Shown here: piece after piece, positions 33,065 to 43,475 of the stretch
Layout: the number at the start of each line of letters is the position of its first letter
Position numbering within the stretch: position 1 is the stretch's first letter
Source: Actinomycetes bacterium
GTDB lineage: Bacteria; Actinomycetota; Acidimicrobiia; Acidimicrobiales; Palsa-688
Assembly (NCBI GenBank): GCA_021850325.1
Contig: JAJZMF010000027.1
Location: 138,307-202,306 of the forward strand
Length of the DNA: 64,000 bases
Reading direction: 5' to 3'
Translations under genes and position numbers: made by a program
The notes under the pieces: model-generated
Told to the model about the DNA's origin: nothing
The model's database searches: none
The model's input: the letters and a program-made list of their open reading frames with translations, nothing else

Positions 33065-33630
33065 TGGGCCTGGAGGACCTCCGTCACAACTTCTTCACCG
33101 GCACGCTGGAGGACGTCGTCAAGTGGGCGCGTGCCTCGAGCTCCTGGGGGGCGAACTTCGGCCTCGCCTGCTGTGCCATCGAGATGATGGCGAGCGGTGC
33201 GGCCAACTTCGACCTGGCCCGCTTCGGCATGGAGGTGTTCCGGGCGTCGCCCCGCCAGGCCGACCTCATGATCGTGGCCGGGCGGCTCAGCCAAAAGATG
33301 GCGCCCGTGCTGCGCCAGGTCTACGACCAGATGCTCGAGCCCAAGTGGGTCATCTCGATGGGCGTGTGCGCCTCCACGGGTGGGATGTTCAACAATTACG
33401 CCCTGGTGCAGGGTGTCGACCAGGTGGTCCCGGTCGATGTCTACACCCCGGGCTGCCCTCCCTCGCCCGAGACCCTCATACATTCCATCCTGACCCTGCA
33501 CGAGAAGATCCGCACCGGTGAGATAACCCGGCGGCGGGCCGGCACAGGCGCCGGCGCCGGCCTGCACGTCCAGGAGGCCCCCCGGTCGTCCCTGGGCGCC
33601 CGGCCCGGCTCACCGGCGGTGAGCCGGTGA
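33064..33630 (+). CDS. nuoB: NADH-quinone oxidoreductase subunit B
   Basis: A 188-residue peripheral-arm subunit carrying cluster N2, the last electron carrier before quinone. Ligands are Cys36 and Cys37 (the tandem pair in LACCAIEMM), Cys102 (MGVCAST) and Cys131 (PGCPPSPE). About 30 C-terminal residues after RTGEI are non-conserved and Ala/Arg/Gly-rich. GTGA overlap with nuoC. Confidence 0.96.
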   Translation: MGLEDLRHNFFTGTLEDVVKWARASSSWGANFGLACCAIEMMASGAANFDLARFGMEVFRASPRQADLMIVAGRLSQKMAPVLRQVYDQMLEPKWVISMGVCASTGGMFNNYALVQGVDQVVPVDVYTPGCPPSPETLIHSILTLHEKIRTGEITRRRAGTGAGAGLHVQEAPRSSLGARPGSPAVSR

Positions 33631-34160
33631 GCGAGGGACAGGGCAACGAGCCCGTAGTGACTGCAGACGGCGCGCCGGCGGACGAGGGCGGCGAGCTGCT
33701 CCACGGCTGCCCGGTCACAGCCCCGCTCGGCCAGCGGACCGTGCACACCGACCCTGCGAGGTACCTCGCTCTCATGGAGGCCCTCTACCGGGACGGTTTC
33801 GAGGCCTGCATGGGCCTGACCGGCGTCGACTACCTCACCCACCCGGGCCGGGACCTGCCCGAAGGGGCCCGGGGCGAGCGCTTCGAGGTGGTGGTGGAGC
33901 TGATGTCCTATTCGCGCCGCGAGCGCCTGCGCGTGCGTTGCCAGGTCCCGGCGGAGGCCCCGCACCTGCCGAGCCTGTTCGACCTGTGGCCGGGCAGCGA
34001 GGCCCACGAGCGGGAGACCTTCGACATGTTCGGGATCGTGTTCGACGACCACCCCGACCTGACCAGGATCCTGATGCCCGAGGACTGGGAGGGCCACCCG
34101 CTGCGCAAGGACTATGCAACGGGCCACGTCCCGGTCCAGTTCAAGGAGGTGCCCAAGTGA
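33627..34160 (+). CDS. nuoC: NADH-quinone oxidoreductase subunit C
   Basis: A 177-residue 30-kDa-type subunit of the connecting arm, with no cofactor. The family block [24 protein letters not shown] and GHPLRKDY near the C-terminus are clear. The first 40 residues, before LGQRTVH, are an acidic variable arm. GTG 33627 overlaps the nuoB stop. NuoC and NuoD are separate here, unlike the E. coli NuoCD fusion. Confidence 0.94.
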   Translation: MSEGQGNEPVVTADGAPADEGGELLHGCPVTAPLGQRTVHTDPARYLALMEALYRDGFEACMGLTGVDYLTHPGRDLPEGARGERFEVVVELMSYSRRERLRVRCQVPAEAPHLPSLFDLWPGSEAHERETFDMFGIVFDDHPDLTRILMPEDWEGHPLRKDYATGHVPVQFKEVPK

Positions 34161-35533
34161 CCGACCGGGCCGGCACGGGCCAGCGCGGCGCCGGCGGCGC
34201 CGTCGCGCTGAACGACCTCCTGAAGGCCAAGACCTCCGAGGGCGCCCAGGAGATGCTGGCCCGCAACGAGTCCACCGTGCGGGAGCTGCGTTCGGAGGCC
34301 GGTGGCGTCCTGAGGTTGCCCGAGGGCGTGGACCTGGACGCCGAGGACCTCAACTACGAGGCGCCCGACGACGAGACCATGATCCTCAACCTCGGCCCCT
34401 CTCACCCCTCTACGCACGGGGTCCTCAGGGTCATGGTCGAGATCCGGGGCGAGCAGGTGCTGCGCACCAAGCCGGTCATCGGGTACCTCCACACCGGCAT
34501 GGAGAAGACGGGTGAGGAGCTGATGTACCAGCAGGGCTCCACCAACGTCACCCGTATGGACTACCTGTCGCCTTTCTTCAACGAGGTCGCCTACTGCCTG
34601 TCGGTCGAGAAGCTGACGGGCACGGAGGTGCCGGAGCGGGCGGTGTGGATCCGCATGCTCATGTGCGAGCTCAACCGCATCTCCTCCCACCTGCTGTGGC
34701 TGGCGACCAACGGGGCCGACCTGGGCGCCCTCAACATGCTCGTGTACGGCTGGCGCGAGAGGGAGCTCCTCCTCACCTTCTTCGAGAAGGTGACCGGCCT
34801 GCGCATGAACCACAACTACATCCGGCCCGGTGGCGTGGCCGCCGACCTGCCGGACGGCTGGAGGGACGACGTCGAGGCCATATGCGAGACGGTCAGCCGC
34901 CGCATGGACGAGTACGACAACCTGCTGACCGGCCAGCCCATACTGCAGGCCCGGATGGACGGGGTGGGCGCCCTGGACGCGACTACGGCCGTGGGCCTTG
35001 GCCTGACCGGGCCGTTGCTGCGCTCCACGGGTGTGAGCTACGACGTGCGGCGGGACTTCCCGTACCTCGCCTACGACGAGGTCGACTTCGACGTCATCGT
35101 GGGCACGGGGGGTGACTGCTGGGACCGCTTCGCCATCCGGATGAACGAGATCCGTGAATCGGTCAAGATCGTGCGCCAGGTCGCCCAGGCCATGCCCAGG
35201 GGCGACTACCGGGTGCAGGACAAGAAGCTGACCCCGCCCCCCCGCAACCGCATCGACGAGTCGATGGAAGCGCTGATCCACCACTTCAAGCTCTACACCG
35301 AGGGCTTCCGGGTGGCACCGGGTGACGCCTACGTGCCGGTGGAGTCGCCCCGGGGGGAGCTCGGCTGCTACATCGTCTCGGACGGTACGTCGCGTCCCTA
35401 CCGCCTGCACGTGAGGGGCCCCTCGTTCACCAACCTGCAGGCCCTGGCGCCCATGGCCCGGGGCGGCTTCATCCCCGACGTGATCGCCTGCATCTCCAGC
35501 ATCGACCCCGTCCTGGGGGACGTGGACCGTTGA
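34157..35533 (+). CDS. nuoD: NADH-quinone oxidoreductase subunit D
   Basis: A 458-residue 49-kDa-type subunit forming the quinone site with Nuo[10 protein letters not shown] (80-88) contains the quinone-binding His. [25 protein letters not shown] and the C-terminal [10 protein letters not shown] are standard. About 70 extra residues precede the conserved core. GTG 34157 overlaps the nuoC stop as GTGA. A gap of 88 bases follows before the chosen nuoE start, the largest inside the operon. Confidence 0.96.
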   Translation: MTDRAGTGQRGAGGAVALNDLLKAKTSEGAQEMLARNESTVRELRSEAGGVLRLPEGVDLDAEDLNYEAPDDETMILNLGPSHPSTHGVLRVMVEIRGEQVLRTKPVIGYLHTGMEKTGEELMYQQGSTNVTRMDYLSPFFNEVAYCLSVEKLTGTEVPERAVWIRMLMCELNRISSHLLWLATNGADLGALNMLVYGWRERELLLTFFEKVTGLRMNHNYIRPGGVAADLPDGWRDDVEAICETVSRRMDEYDNLLTGQPILQARMDGVGALDATTAVGLGLTGPLLRSTGVSYDVRRDFPYLAYDEVDFDVIVGTGGDCWDRFAIRMNEIRESVKIVRQVAQAMPRGDYRVQDKKLTPPPRNRIDESMEALIHHFKLYTEGFRVAPGDAYVPVESPRGELGCYIVSDGTSRPYRLHVRGPSFTNLQALAPMARGGFIPDVIACISSIDPVLGDVDR

Positions 35534-35621
35534 GGGCCGCGGCAGCCTGCGGACCGGCCCGGCGCGTCGGCGCCCACCCCATGCCCGATTGGTCATCAGG
35601 GCCCGCTCTAAGCAAAGATCG

Positions 35622-36353
35622 GTGGACGTGGCCCGGCTGAACCAGGACAACGTCGTGCGAGCGCGGGAACTGGTCGCTCTCTACCCGCAGAAGCGCTCGG
35701 CGCTCATCCCGCTCCTCCACCTGCTCCAGGAGCAGGACGGGTACCTGAGCCCCGACGGCATCGAGCACCTGGCCGAGCTGGTCGAGCTGACGCCGGCCGA
35801 GGTGCGTGGCACGGCGAGCTTCTACGACATGTTCCACCTGGAGCCCGTGGGCAGGTACGTCGTCGGGGTCTGCACCAACATCGCCTGCATGCTCGACGGT
35901 GCCTACGAGCTCCTCGAGCACATCGAGGAGACGCTCGGTACGCACCCGGGAGGCACCAGCGCGGACGGGATGTTCACCCTGGAGGACTCCGAGTGCCTGG
36001 CGCTGTGCGGCAATGCCCCGTGCGTGACCGTCAACTGGCGCTACTTCGGCAACGTGACGCCCGAGAGCTTCGACCAGCTGGTGGAGGACCTGCGGGCGGG
36101 CCGCCTGGACGGTGAGGTCCCGCCCCACGGCACCCTGTCCCGGGTCCAGCGCAACGTGGGCCTGCGTGCCGGGGGCGGAGGACAGAGCGGGCCGGCCACG
36201 GCACATGGCCCGGAGGTGGACCTGGCGACGAGGCGGACGACGGCGGCCGTGACGAGCACGCTCGCACCGAGGGGCGAGGGCCGGGGTGGCAACGGCGTGG
36301 CCGGTGGCCCGGGCGGGGCCGAGCCCGGCAGCGACGACAGGGAGGCACGGTGA
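35622..36353 (+). CDS. nuoE: NADH-quinone oxidoreductase subunit E
   Basis: A 243-residue 24-kDa-type subunit with the [2Fe-2S] cluster N1a. Ligands are Cys84 and Cys89 (CTNIAC) and Cys125 and Cys129 (CLALC). The thioredoxin-like core ends near 170; the remaining 70 residues are Gly/Thr/Arg-rich and not conserved. Start choice: GTG 35622 gives MDVARLNQDN-like sequence; TTG 35589 and GTG 35628 are in frame. GTGA overlap with nuoF. Confidence 0.92.
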   Translation: MDVARLNQDNVVRARELVALYPQKRSALIPLLHLLQEQDGYLSPDGIEHLAELVELTPAEVRGTASFYDMFHLEPVGRYVVGVCTNIACMLDGAYELLEHIEETLGTHPGGTSADGMFTLEDSECLALCGNAPCVTVNWRYFGNVTPESFDQLVEDLRAGRLDGEVPPHGTLSRVQRNVGLRAGGGGQSGPATAHGPEVDLATRRTTAAVTSTLAPRGEGRGGNGVAGGPGGAEPGSDDREAR

Positions 36354-37717
36354 GCCCCAGTACCCGTGGCTTCGAGCCCGGCGACCCCAAGCTCGGCCCG
36401 CACATCGTGACTTCGCGCTTCGGCATGGAGCGGAGCTGGAGCCTGCAGTCGTACCTGGCCAGCGAGGGCTACCAGGGCCTGCGCAGGGCGCTCGGCATGA
36501 CCCCCGAGCAGGTCCACGAGGAGGTCAACGGGTCGAGCATCCTCGGGCGTGGCGGGGCCGGGTTCGACGCCGGGCGCAAATGGGGCATGTTGCGCAAGGC
36601 CGAGCCGGTGTACCTCGTGGTCAACGGGGACGAGAGCGAGCCGGCCACCTTCAAGGACCACGCCCTGATCGAGGGCGACCCCCATCAGCTCATCGAGGGC
36701 GCGGTCATCAGCGCCTATGCCATCGGGGCGGCGCAGGTCTTCCTCTTCGTGCGCGGCGAGATGGCGCTCGGCCTGGAGCGCCTCCAAGCGGCCCTCAACG
36801 AGGCGTACGAGTACGGGGCGGTCGGCCACGACATCTTCGGGTCCGGGTTCTCGGTGGACGTGGTGGTCCACCCCGGTGCCGGTGCCTACATATGTGGCGA
36901 GGAGACAGCCCTCCTGGAGAGCCTGGAGGGCAAGCGCGGCTACCCCCGCATCAAGCCTCCTTATTACCCGGCTGCCATCGGCCTGTACGGCGCACCCACC
37001 GTCGTCAACAACGTCGAGACGCTGTCGACCCTCCCGTTCATAATGCGCCACGGCCACGACGCCTTCTTCGCTCTCGGCGACGGCCGGTCGCGCGGCACCA
37101 AGATGCTGGCCCTGTCGGGCCACGTCATGCGGCCGGGCAATTACGAGCTCGAGTTCGCCAAGGTGAGCTTCAGGGATCTGATCTTCGACCCCGCCCTCGG
37201 CGGCGGGATCCGTGGCGGCCGGGGCCTGAAGGCTTTCATCCCGGGCGGGGTGTCGGCACCCTGGTTCGGGCCGGAGCACCTCGACCTGTCGTTGGCCAAC
37301 GAGAAGATCGCCGAGGCCGGGTCCATGGCAGGTTCGGGTGCGGTGACCGTGATGGACGACGCGACCTGCGTGGTCAGGGCCATCTGGAGGATCACCCGGT
37401 TCTTCCACCGCGAGTCGTGCGGCCAGTGCACGCCGTGCCGGGAGGGTAGCGGCTGGGTGGAGAAGATCATGCGCCGGATCGAGGACGGCCAGGGCCGGGA
37501 GAGCGACCTCGACCTGTTGATGGACGTGTGCGACAACATCGTGCCCGGGGTCAGCTGGCCACCCGCCCAGACCACCATCTGCGTGCTCGGGCCTTCCATC
37601 CCCAGTTCGGTGGCCTCCGGTACCCGCATGTTCCGCGACGAGTTCCTGGACCACATCCGGTCGGGCCGCTGCCCCTACCCGCCGGACCGGCTACAAAAGA
37701 GCCCTGTCTATGCCTGA
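36350..37717 (+). CDS. nuoF: NADH-quinone oxidoreductase subunit F
   Basis: A 455-residue NADH-oxidising subunit. FMN/NADH site: GRGGAGFDAGRKW near 63-75 and NGDESEPATFKD. Cluster N3 ligands: Cys357, Cys360 and Cys363 (CGQCTPC) plus Cys411 (TTICVLG). YICGEETALLESLEG is the diagnostic block between. GTG 36350 overlaps the nuoE stop; the 3' end overlaps nuoG by 8 bases. Confidence 0.96.
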   Translation: MSPSTRGFEPGDPKLGPHIVTSRFGMERSWSLQSYLASEGYQGLRRALGMTPEQVHEEVNGSSILGRGGAGFDAGRKWGMLRKAEPVYLVVNGDESEPATFKDHALIEGDPHQLIEGAVISAYAIGAAQVFLFVRGEMALGLERLQAALNEAYEYGAVGHDIFGSGFSVDVVVHPGAGAYICGEETALLESLEGKRGYPRIKPPYYPAAIGLYGAPTVVNNVETLSTLPFIMRHGHDAFFALGDGRSRGTKMLALSGHVMRPGNYELEFAKVSFRDLIFDPALGGGIRGGRGLKAFIPGGVSAPWFGPEHLDLSLANEKIAEAGSMAGSGAVTVMDDATCVVRAIWRITRFFHRESCGQCTPCREGSGWVEKIMRRIEDGQGRESDLDLLMDVCDNIVPGVSWPPAQTTICVLGPSIPSSVASGTRMFRDEFLDHIRSGRCPYPPDRLQKSPVYA

Positions 37718-40454
37718 AGCTGCCACTCCCCAGACCGGCGCCCAGGCGCCCCCCGTGGCGCCGGAGACGGTCACCATCAACCTGGACGGGCGCGACGTCC
37801 AGGCCCGCAAGGGTGAGATGCTGATCGCGGCCGCCGAACGGGCGGGTACCTACATACCCCGCTTCTGCTACCACCCCCGGATGAAGCCGGTGGGCATGTG
37901 CCGTATGTGCCTGGTGGAGGTCAAGGGCCCTCGGGGCTTCAGCCTCAGCCCGGCGTGCTACGTGCCGGTGGCCGAGGGGATGGAGGTGCTCACCGGCAGC
38001 CCCAAGGTCAAAAAGGCCCAGGACGGTGTGCTCGAGTTCCTCCTCGTCAACCATCCCCTGGACTGCCCGGTGTGCGACAAGGGCGGCGAGTGCCCCCTTC
38101 AGGACCAGACGCTGGCCTACGGCCCGGGGGAGACCCGCTTCGTCGAGGAGAAGAGGCACTGGGACAAGCCGGTCCCGCTCTCCTCGCTGGTCCTCATCGA
38201 CCGCGAGCGCTGCATCCAGTGCGCACGCTGCACCCGGTTCGCCAGCGAGGTCGCCGGTGACGCAGCGATCGACTTCGCCTCGCGGGGCGACTCCACCGAG
38301 GTGGCGATCTTCCCCGGTGAGCAGTTCGTCTCCAACTTCAGCGGCAATGTGGTCCAGATCTGCCCCGTCGGCGCGCTCCTGGCCAAGCCCTACCGCTTCC
38401 GGGCCCGCCCGTGGGACCTGGAGCAGGTGGAGACGACCTGCACCATGTGCGCCGTCGGCTGCCGGGTGGCGGCCCAGTCCAGCTCGGAGCAGGTCGTCCG
38501 TTTCATTGGCATCGACAGCGACCCCGTCAACTGGGGCTGGCTGTGCGACAAGGGCCGGTTCAGTTTCGAGGCCCTCAACAGCCCTCACCGATTGGAGCGG
38601 CCGCTGGTGCGCCACCCGGGCCCCGGTGGTGGCCGGGGCGAGCTGGTGGAGACGAGCTGGGCCGAGGCCTTTTCGGTGATCGAGTCCCGGCTCCGGGGCG
38701 TCCCGGGGGACAGGACCGGTGTGCTGGGCGGCGCCCGCCTGCCCAACGAGGACGCCTATGCCTGGTCCAAGCTGGCTCGCACCGTGCTGCGGACGGACAA
38801 CGTGGACGCCCAGCTGGGCGACGGGCTGCCGGCGGACCTGGTGGCTGCCCTGCCCCGGGCCACCATCGACCAGGTGTGCGGGGCACGCCTGGTGCTCACC
38901 ATCGCTCCCGACGTCAAAGAGGAGCTGCCGGTCCTCTACATCCGGCTGCGGGACGCCGTCGTCGAAAAGGGTGTGCCCCTCATCGAGCTGGCACCCATGT
39001 CGAGCGGTCTGAGCGCAGTCGCCTCGCAGAGCCTGTTGTACCGGCCGGGCGAGCTGGGCGCCCTGGCCCTGGCCCTCACCTCGGCCGGCCCTGTGAGCTC
39101 GGACGTGGCTGGGGTGCCGGCGGCCGAGGTGGAGAAGGCCCGGGCTGCCATCGCTGCGGCCAGCCGGGCCGGGGAGGCGGCCCCGTCGGGGCAGCCGGCG
39201 GTTGCCGTCGTGCTCGGGAGGCCGTCGCTCGCCGAGGCGTCCACCGGTGCCGTGCAGGCCGCGCTGGCCCTGGCAGGCCTACCGGGAGTGGCGTTCCTGC
39301 CCGCCCTGCGCCGCTCGAACGTCCACGGGGCGATCGACGCCGGGCTGGCCCCGGGCCTGCTGCCCGGTCGGGTGAGCCTGGAGCACGGAAGGGCATGGTT
39401 CGAGGAGCAATGGGGCACCGCGTTGCCCCCCGCCCCTGGCCTGGACGCCATCGGCATGCTCACGGCCGCCGCCGCCGGTCGGGTCGACGTCCTCTTCCTC
39501 CTGGGTTCGGACCCCGTCTCCGACTGCCCCGACCGCCACCTGGCGAACAGGGCACTGGACAACGCCGGCTTCGTGGTGGCTGTGGACGCCTTCCTGAACG
39601 CGAGCAGCGAGCAGGCCGACGTGGTGCTGCCCGTCGCCGTCCACACCGAAAGGCGCGGGAGCTTCACCAACCTGGAGGGCCGGGTCACCTGGCTGGGCCA
39701 GAAGGTGACCGCTCCAGGGACGGCCCGGCCCGACTGGATGGTGGCCGTCGAGCTGGCCGACCGTCTGGGCGGGGACCTCGGGGCCAGTTCGGTCGAGGAG
39801 CTGTGGGACGAGCTGGTGCGGCTCTCCCCACTGCACGCCGGCGTGCCGAGGGAGCTCCTCGCCTCGCCCCGGGGACGTGACGGCGTGGTCGTCCCCCTGG
39901 GTCGACAGGGCGCAGGAGGGCCCGAGGGAGAGCCGTTGCCCCTCGACCCCATGGCGGAGCCGGGGATCGTCTCGGCCGAGGCCCACCCCGCCCCGCCCGG
40001 GGCCGGCGAGCCTGTCCGGGCCCCCGAGTGGGCGCCCGCAGCTGGAGAGCCGGGCTTGCCGCCCATGCTCAGCCTGTCCGAGGTCGCACCCGCGCGAGGA
40101 CCTGCAACCGTCCCGGCCACCGCCGGGGGCGCCCTGCGCCTGGTGGCCCGTCGGCCCATGTGGGACGGCGGGGTGACGGTGCAGCGGTCCCCGTCGCTGG
40201 CCGGCCTGCACCCTGAGCTCGTCTTGTCCCTCAACCCCTCCGACCTGGCGCAGGTGCTGCCCGGTGGCCAGGGCAGGGTACGCGTCAGCACCGCCAGGGG
40301 TGGCACCGTCCTCAATGCTCAGGCGGACGCCCGGGTGCCCCGGGGCACTGCGGTCATGGCGTTCAACCTGCCCGAGGGTGGTGCCGGGGCACTGGTGGAC
40401 GCCGCCGCCGAGTACACCGAGGTGGTCGTCGAGGGACCGGGCGGTGAGCCGTGA
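37710..40454 (+). CDS. nuoG: NADH-quinone oxidoreductase subunit G
   Basis: A 914-residue 75-kDa-type subunit. The N-terminal ferredoxin-like part binds N1b, N5 and N4 (CYHP..., CRMCLVEV, CPVCDKGGECPLQD, CIQCARCTRF, CPVGAL). CTMCAVGCRV with a later WLCDKGRF supplies the ligands of the extra N7 cluster found only in some bacteria. The C-terminal molybdopterin-oxidoreductase-like half lacks a cofactor in this family. A Pro/Gly-rich linker (about 730-800) precedes the last domain. GTGA overlap with nuoH. Confidence 0.95.
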   Translation: MPEAATPQTGAQAPPVAPETVTINLDGRDVQARKGEMLIAAAERAGTYIPRFCYHPRMKPVGMCRMCLVEVKGPRGFSLSPACYVPVAEGMEVLTGSPKVKKAQDGVLEFLLVNHPLDCPVCDKGGECPLQDQTLAYGPGETRFVEEKRHWDKPVPLSSLVLIDRERCIQCARCTRFASEVAGDAAIDFASRGDSTEVAIFPGEQFVSNFSGNVVQICPVGALLAKPYRFRARPWDLEQVETTCTMCAVGCRVAAQSSSEQVVRFIGIDSDPVNWGWLCDKGRFSFEALNSPHRLERPLVRHPGPGGGRGELVETSWAEAFSVIESRLRGVPGDRTGVLGGARLPNEDAYAWSKLARTVLRTDNVDAQLGDGLPADLVAALPRATIDQVCGARLVLTIAPDVKEELPVLYIRLRDAVVEKGVPLIELAPMSSGLSAVASQSLLYRPGELGALALALTSAGPVSSDVAGVPAAEVEKARAAIAAASRAGEAAPSGQPAVAVVLGRPSLAEASTGAVQAALALAGLPGVAFLPALRRSNVHGAIDAGLAPGLLPGRVSLEHGRAWFEEQWGTALPPAPGLDAIGMLTAAAAGRVDVLFLLGSDPVSDCPDRHLANRALDNAGFVVAVDAFLNASSEQADVVLPVAVHTERRGSFTNLEGRVTWLGQKVTAPGTARPDWMVAVELADRLGGDLGASSVEELWDELVRLSPLHAGVPRELLASPRGRDGVVVPLGRQGAGGPEGEPLPLDPMAEPGIVSAEAHPAPPGAGEPVRAPEWAPAAGEPGLPPMLSLSEVAPARGPATVPATAGGALRLVARRPMWDGGVTVQRSPSLAGLHPELVLSLNPSDLAQVLPGGQGRVRVSTARGGTVLNAQADARVPRGTAVMAFNLPEGGAGALVDAAAEYTEVVVEGPGGEP

Positions 40455-41713
40455 CCGCCGGTAGCGTGCTCACCCACGCCCTGACCGCTGCCCCCCTGGC
40501 TGCCGCCCACCTGGTCGGCCCCGGGGTGCCCACGCCGGGCGCCGGTGGGCCCTACACCGGTGACCCGATCTTCAACCACGGGCTCGACCTCGTGGTCTGG
40601 GCCTTCGTGGTGGTCAAGGTGGTCGTCGCCTTCGCCCTGGTGATGGTGTCGGTGCTGTTCATGGTCATGTTCGAACGCAAGGTGGTGGCAGCGCTCGGCA
40701 ACCGTCCCGGCCCCAACCGGGCAGGGCCGGACGGCTGGCTGCAGTCGCTGGCGGACGGCATCAAGCTCTTCTTCAAGGAGGCGCTGGTCCCGGCCGAGGC
40801 CGACCGGCTCGTCTACCGCATCGCGCCCGTCATCGCCCTCGTGCCGGTCTTCGTAGCTTTTTCGATCGTCCCGGTGGGAGGCACGATCAGCATCGGCAGC
40901 TACACCACGCGCCTGCAGCTGGCCGACCCGTCCTGGGGGATCCTCGTGATGCTGATGGCCTCGAGCATCAGCGTCTACGGCGTGATGCTGGCCGGCTGGT
41001 CGTCAGGCTCCAAGTACCCGCTGATCGGTTCGGTGCGCGCCAGTGCCCAGATGATCTCCTACGAGGCGGCCCTGGGCCTCACGGTCGCCACGGTGGTGGT
41101 CCTCACGGGCTCACTGCACACCAGTGCCATCGTGGCCGCCCAGCACGGCGGGTTCCTCTACCACTGGAACCTCTTCCGTGCCTTCGGGGCCCCGGCGGCC
41201 ATCTTCTTCATCGCCGTCACGGCCGAGATGACCCGCCCGCCCTTCGACCTCGTGGAGGCGGAGGAGGAACTGGCCGGGGGCTTCAACCTCGAGTACTCGT
41301 CCATCGGTTTCGCCCTCTTCTACCTGGCCGAGTACGCGGCCCTGGTGGTCAACTCGGCCATTTTCACCACGCTGTTCCTCGGCGGCCCTGACGGCCCCCG
41401 CATCGCGGGGCTATCGCTCGGGCCGCTGTGGTTCGTCATAAAGGTGCTGGTCCTGCTCTACATATACGTCTGGATAAGGGCCACCCTCCCCCGACTGCGC
41501 TACGACCAGCTGATGGACCTGGGCTGGAAGCGCCTGATCCCCGGCTCGTTGGCCCTGCTGCTGATCGTCATCGGTGCCCGGATCGACTGGCGGTGGGGGC
41601 TGGCGGCGCTGTCCGGCAGCCTGTTCGCGTTCATCCTGCTCACCAGGGCCATCGAGGTGGGCCAGAGCAGGCAGGAAGAGGGCGGGCAGCTCTCCGAACT
41701 GGAGGCCCCATGA
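40451..41713 (+). CDS. nuoH: NADH-quinone oxidoreductase subunit H
   Basis: A 420-residue membrane subunit with about eight helices at the junction of the two arms. ERKVVAALGNRPGPNRAGPDGWLQ-type sequence (about 75-98) and the quinone loop TRPPFDLVEAEEELAGG carry the conserved charged residues. About 35 hydrophobic/Gly-Pro residues precede the first conserved helix. GTG start; ATGA overlap with nuoI. Confidence 0.95.
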   Translation: MTAGSVLTHALTAAPLAAAHLVGPGVPTPGAGGPYTGDPIFNHGLDLVVWAFVVVKVVVAFALVMVSVLFMVMFERKVVAALGNRPGPNRAGPDGWLQSLADGIKLFFKEALVPAEADRLVYRIAPVIALVPVFVAFSIVPVGGTISIGSYTTRLQLADPSWGILVMLMASSISVYGVMLAGWSSGSKYPLIGSVRASAQMISYEAALGLTVATVVVLTGSLHTSAIVAAQHGGFLYHWNLFRAFGAPAAIFFIAVTAEMTRPPFDLVEAEEELAGGFNLEYSSIGFALFYLAEYAALVVNSAIFTTLFLGGPDGPRIAGLSLGPLWFVIKVLVLLYIYVWIRATLPRLRYDQLMDLGWKRLIPGSLALLLIVIGARIDWRWGLAALSGSLFAFILLTRAIEVGQSRQEEGGQLSELEAP

Positions 41714-42453
41714 GCTCCCTGGAGAACAACAAGTTCGTCAACTTCTTCAAGGGCTTCGCCGTCACCGGCAGGCAGCCGGCCAAGCCACGGGTGACCGTGG
41801 AGTACCCCGAGCACAAGCGCGCCATGCCCGAGCGCCGGCACGGGCGCCACGTCCTCAACCGGTACGAGGACGGCATGGAGAAGTGCATCGGCTGCGAGCT
41901 GTGCGCCGGGGTGTGCCCTGCCCACTGCATCTACGTGCGCGGCGCCGACAACCCGCCCGACGCCCCGGTCTCACCGGGCGAGCGCTACGGCTTCGTCTAC
42001 GAGATCAACTTCCTGCGCTGCATCCACTGTGACATGTGCGTGGAGGCCTGCCCCACCGAGGCCATCACCGAGTCCAAGCTCTTCGAGTTCTCCTTCAACA
42101 ACCGCCAGGACGCCATCTACACCAAGTCCGAACTGGTGGTCGACGACACGGGCCGGCCCCAGGTCCTGCCCTGGGAGGACTGGAAGCCGGGAGACGACCA
42201 GAACACCTCGGGCTGGGTGCGGGCCACGGCTCCGGGGGGCCGGGCCGACCTGGAGGGCGAGCCGCTCTGGTCGGGTGAGCTGGGCTACGGGGTGCGCCCG
42301 GCCCAGGCCGGCCAATCGGACCCCGAGTCGGCCGACTACCCGGCTGACACCGACATCTCGGTGCGCGAGGTCGAAAGAGGAGCCATGAAGGGTGTCGGCG
42401 TCAGCACGGCCCGGCCGGCCCGTCCCGGCTCCTGGGCACCGGGGAGGTCTTGA
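41710..42453 (+). CDS. nuoI: NADH-quinone oxidoreductase subunit I
   Basis: A 247-residue ferredoxin-like subunit with clusters N6a and N6b: Cys59, 62, 65, 69 (CIGCELCAGVC) and Cys104, 107, 110, 114 (CIHCDMCVEAC). The core ends near 175; a tail of about 70 residues, Gly/Ser/Asp-rich, is an addition relative to E. coli. ATG 41710 overlaps the nuoH stop (ATGA). The TTG of nuoJ overlaps its stop. Confidence 0.95.
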   Translation: MSSLENNKFVNFFKGFAVTGRQPAKPRVTVEYPEHKRAMPERRHGRHVLNRYEDGMEKCIGCELCAGVCPAHCIYVRGADNPPDAPVSPGERYGFVYEINFLRCIHCDMCVEACPTEAITESKLFEFSFNNRQDAIYTKSELVVDDTGRPQVLPWEDWKPGDDQNTSGWVRATAPGGRADLEGEPLWSGELGYGVRPAQAGQSDPESADYPADTDISVREVERGAMKGVGVSTARPARPGSWAPGRS

Positions 42454-43166
42454 CCAACTTGTCCGGCCTCCTTGGCGTAACACAGCTGGCTGTTGACTCG
42501 GCGTGGGCCCTCTACGCGGTGGGTGCCCTGCTGGTGATCGGTGGCGCCACGGGCGTGGTGCTGGGGCGCAACCCGGTCCACAGTGCCCTGTCCCTGGTCA
42601 CGACGATCTTCGGCACGGCCCTCCTCTTCCTCGACCAGGGTGCCTACTTCCTGGCCGCGGTACAGGTGATCGTCTATGCGGGCGCCATCGTGATCCTGTT
42701 CCTGTTCGTGATCATGCTGCTCGGCGTGGACCGCAAGGAAGCGCGCATACCCGAGAACCTGCGCTCGCTCGTGCCCGTGGGCGTGGCGGCCGGCGTCGTC
42801 GTCGTCGTGGAGCTGCTCGTCCTGGTGAGGGTGCACTACTGGGCGACCGGCACGACTGCCGCCACGGAGGCCGTCAACGGCCCGGGCGAGAACGTCCAGA
42901 AGCTCGGCCAGAGCATCTTCACCGGCTACCTCCTCCCCTTCGAAATGACCTCTGCCCTGCTGGTGATCGCGGTCGTGGCCGCGGTCGTCCTGGTGAGGCG
43001 GGCCAACACCCAACATGGCCCGGTCGCCCACGGTGGCCAGCGCCGGGTGGTCACCTCCGGCCGCGGCGCACCGGTGGTGCCCGCCGAGCCCGCACTGAGC
43101 GGGGCGGGTGGCCCCGACGTGGCGGGTGGCGAAAGCGCCGGGCGCTCCGGGGGGGCTGCACTGTGA
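42450..43166 (+). CDS. nuoJ: NADH-quinone oxidoreductase subunit J
   Basis: A 238-residue membrane subunit with five helices. [12 protein letters not shown] and [24 protein letters not shown], which includes the pi-bulge helix involved in proton-path gating, are typical. The C-terminal 55 residues are soluble and variable. Start codon TTG 42450, overlapping the nuoI stop (TTGA); GTGA overlap with nuoK. Confidence 0.93.
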   Translation: MTNLSGLLGVTQLAVDSAWALYAVGALLVIGGATGVVLGRNPVHSALSLVTTIFGTALLFLDQGAYFLAAVQVIVYAGAIVILFLFVIMLLGVDRKEARIPENLRSLVPVGVAAGVVVVVELLVLVRVHYWATGTTAATEAVNGPGENVQKLGQSIFTGYLLPFEMTSALLVIAVVAAVVLVRRANTQHGPVAHGGQRRVVTSGRGAPVVPAEPALSGAGGPDVAGGESAGRSGGAAL

Positions 43167-43468
43167 GCGTGCCCGGGGCCTGGTACCTGGTCCTGGCCGC
43201 CTGCCTGTTCGGCATCGGCGCTGTGGGCCTGCTCGTGAGGCGCAACATCCTCGTCATGTACATGTGCATCGAGCTCATGCTCAATGCCGTCAACCTGACC
43301 TTCGTGACGTTCTCGCGCATGCTCAACGACATCGGGGGCCAGGACGCCGTCTTCTTCGTGCTGGTGGTGGCTGCGGCCGAGGTCGTGGTGGGCCTCGGCA
43401 TCATCGTGGCCATCTACCGCCGCCGCACCGGCGCCACCGCCGACGACATCAGCTCGCTGAAAGGCTGA
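43163..43468 (+). CDS. nuoK: NADH-quinone oxidoreductase subunit K
   Basis: A 101-residue subunit with three helices, a Mrp antiporter relative. The two buried glutamates needed for proton movement are Glu37 ([11 protein letters not shown]) and Glu73 ([10 protein letters not shown]). GTG 43163 overlaps the nuoJ stop; the frame is open far upstream inside nuoJ. nuoL begins 7 bases after its stop. Confidence 0.95.
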   Translation: MSVPGAWYLVLAACLFGIGAVGLLVRRNILVMYMCIELMLNAVNLTFVTFSRMLNDIGGQDAVFFVLVVAAAEVVVGLGIIVAIYRRRTGATADDISSLKG

Positions 43469-43475
43469 CGCGCCC

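Noticed and set aside
33938-34156. Upstream in-frame extension of nuoD (and similar extensions of nuoI, nuoK, hemA, cobA/hemD and the second Get3-like gene)
   Set aside because: The extensions overlap the preceding gene in another frame and translate to Arg/Gly/Pro-rich sequence. Overlapping GTGA or ATGA starts give the canonical N-termini.
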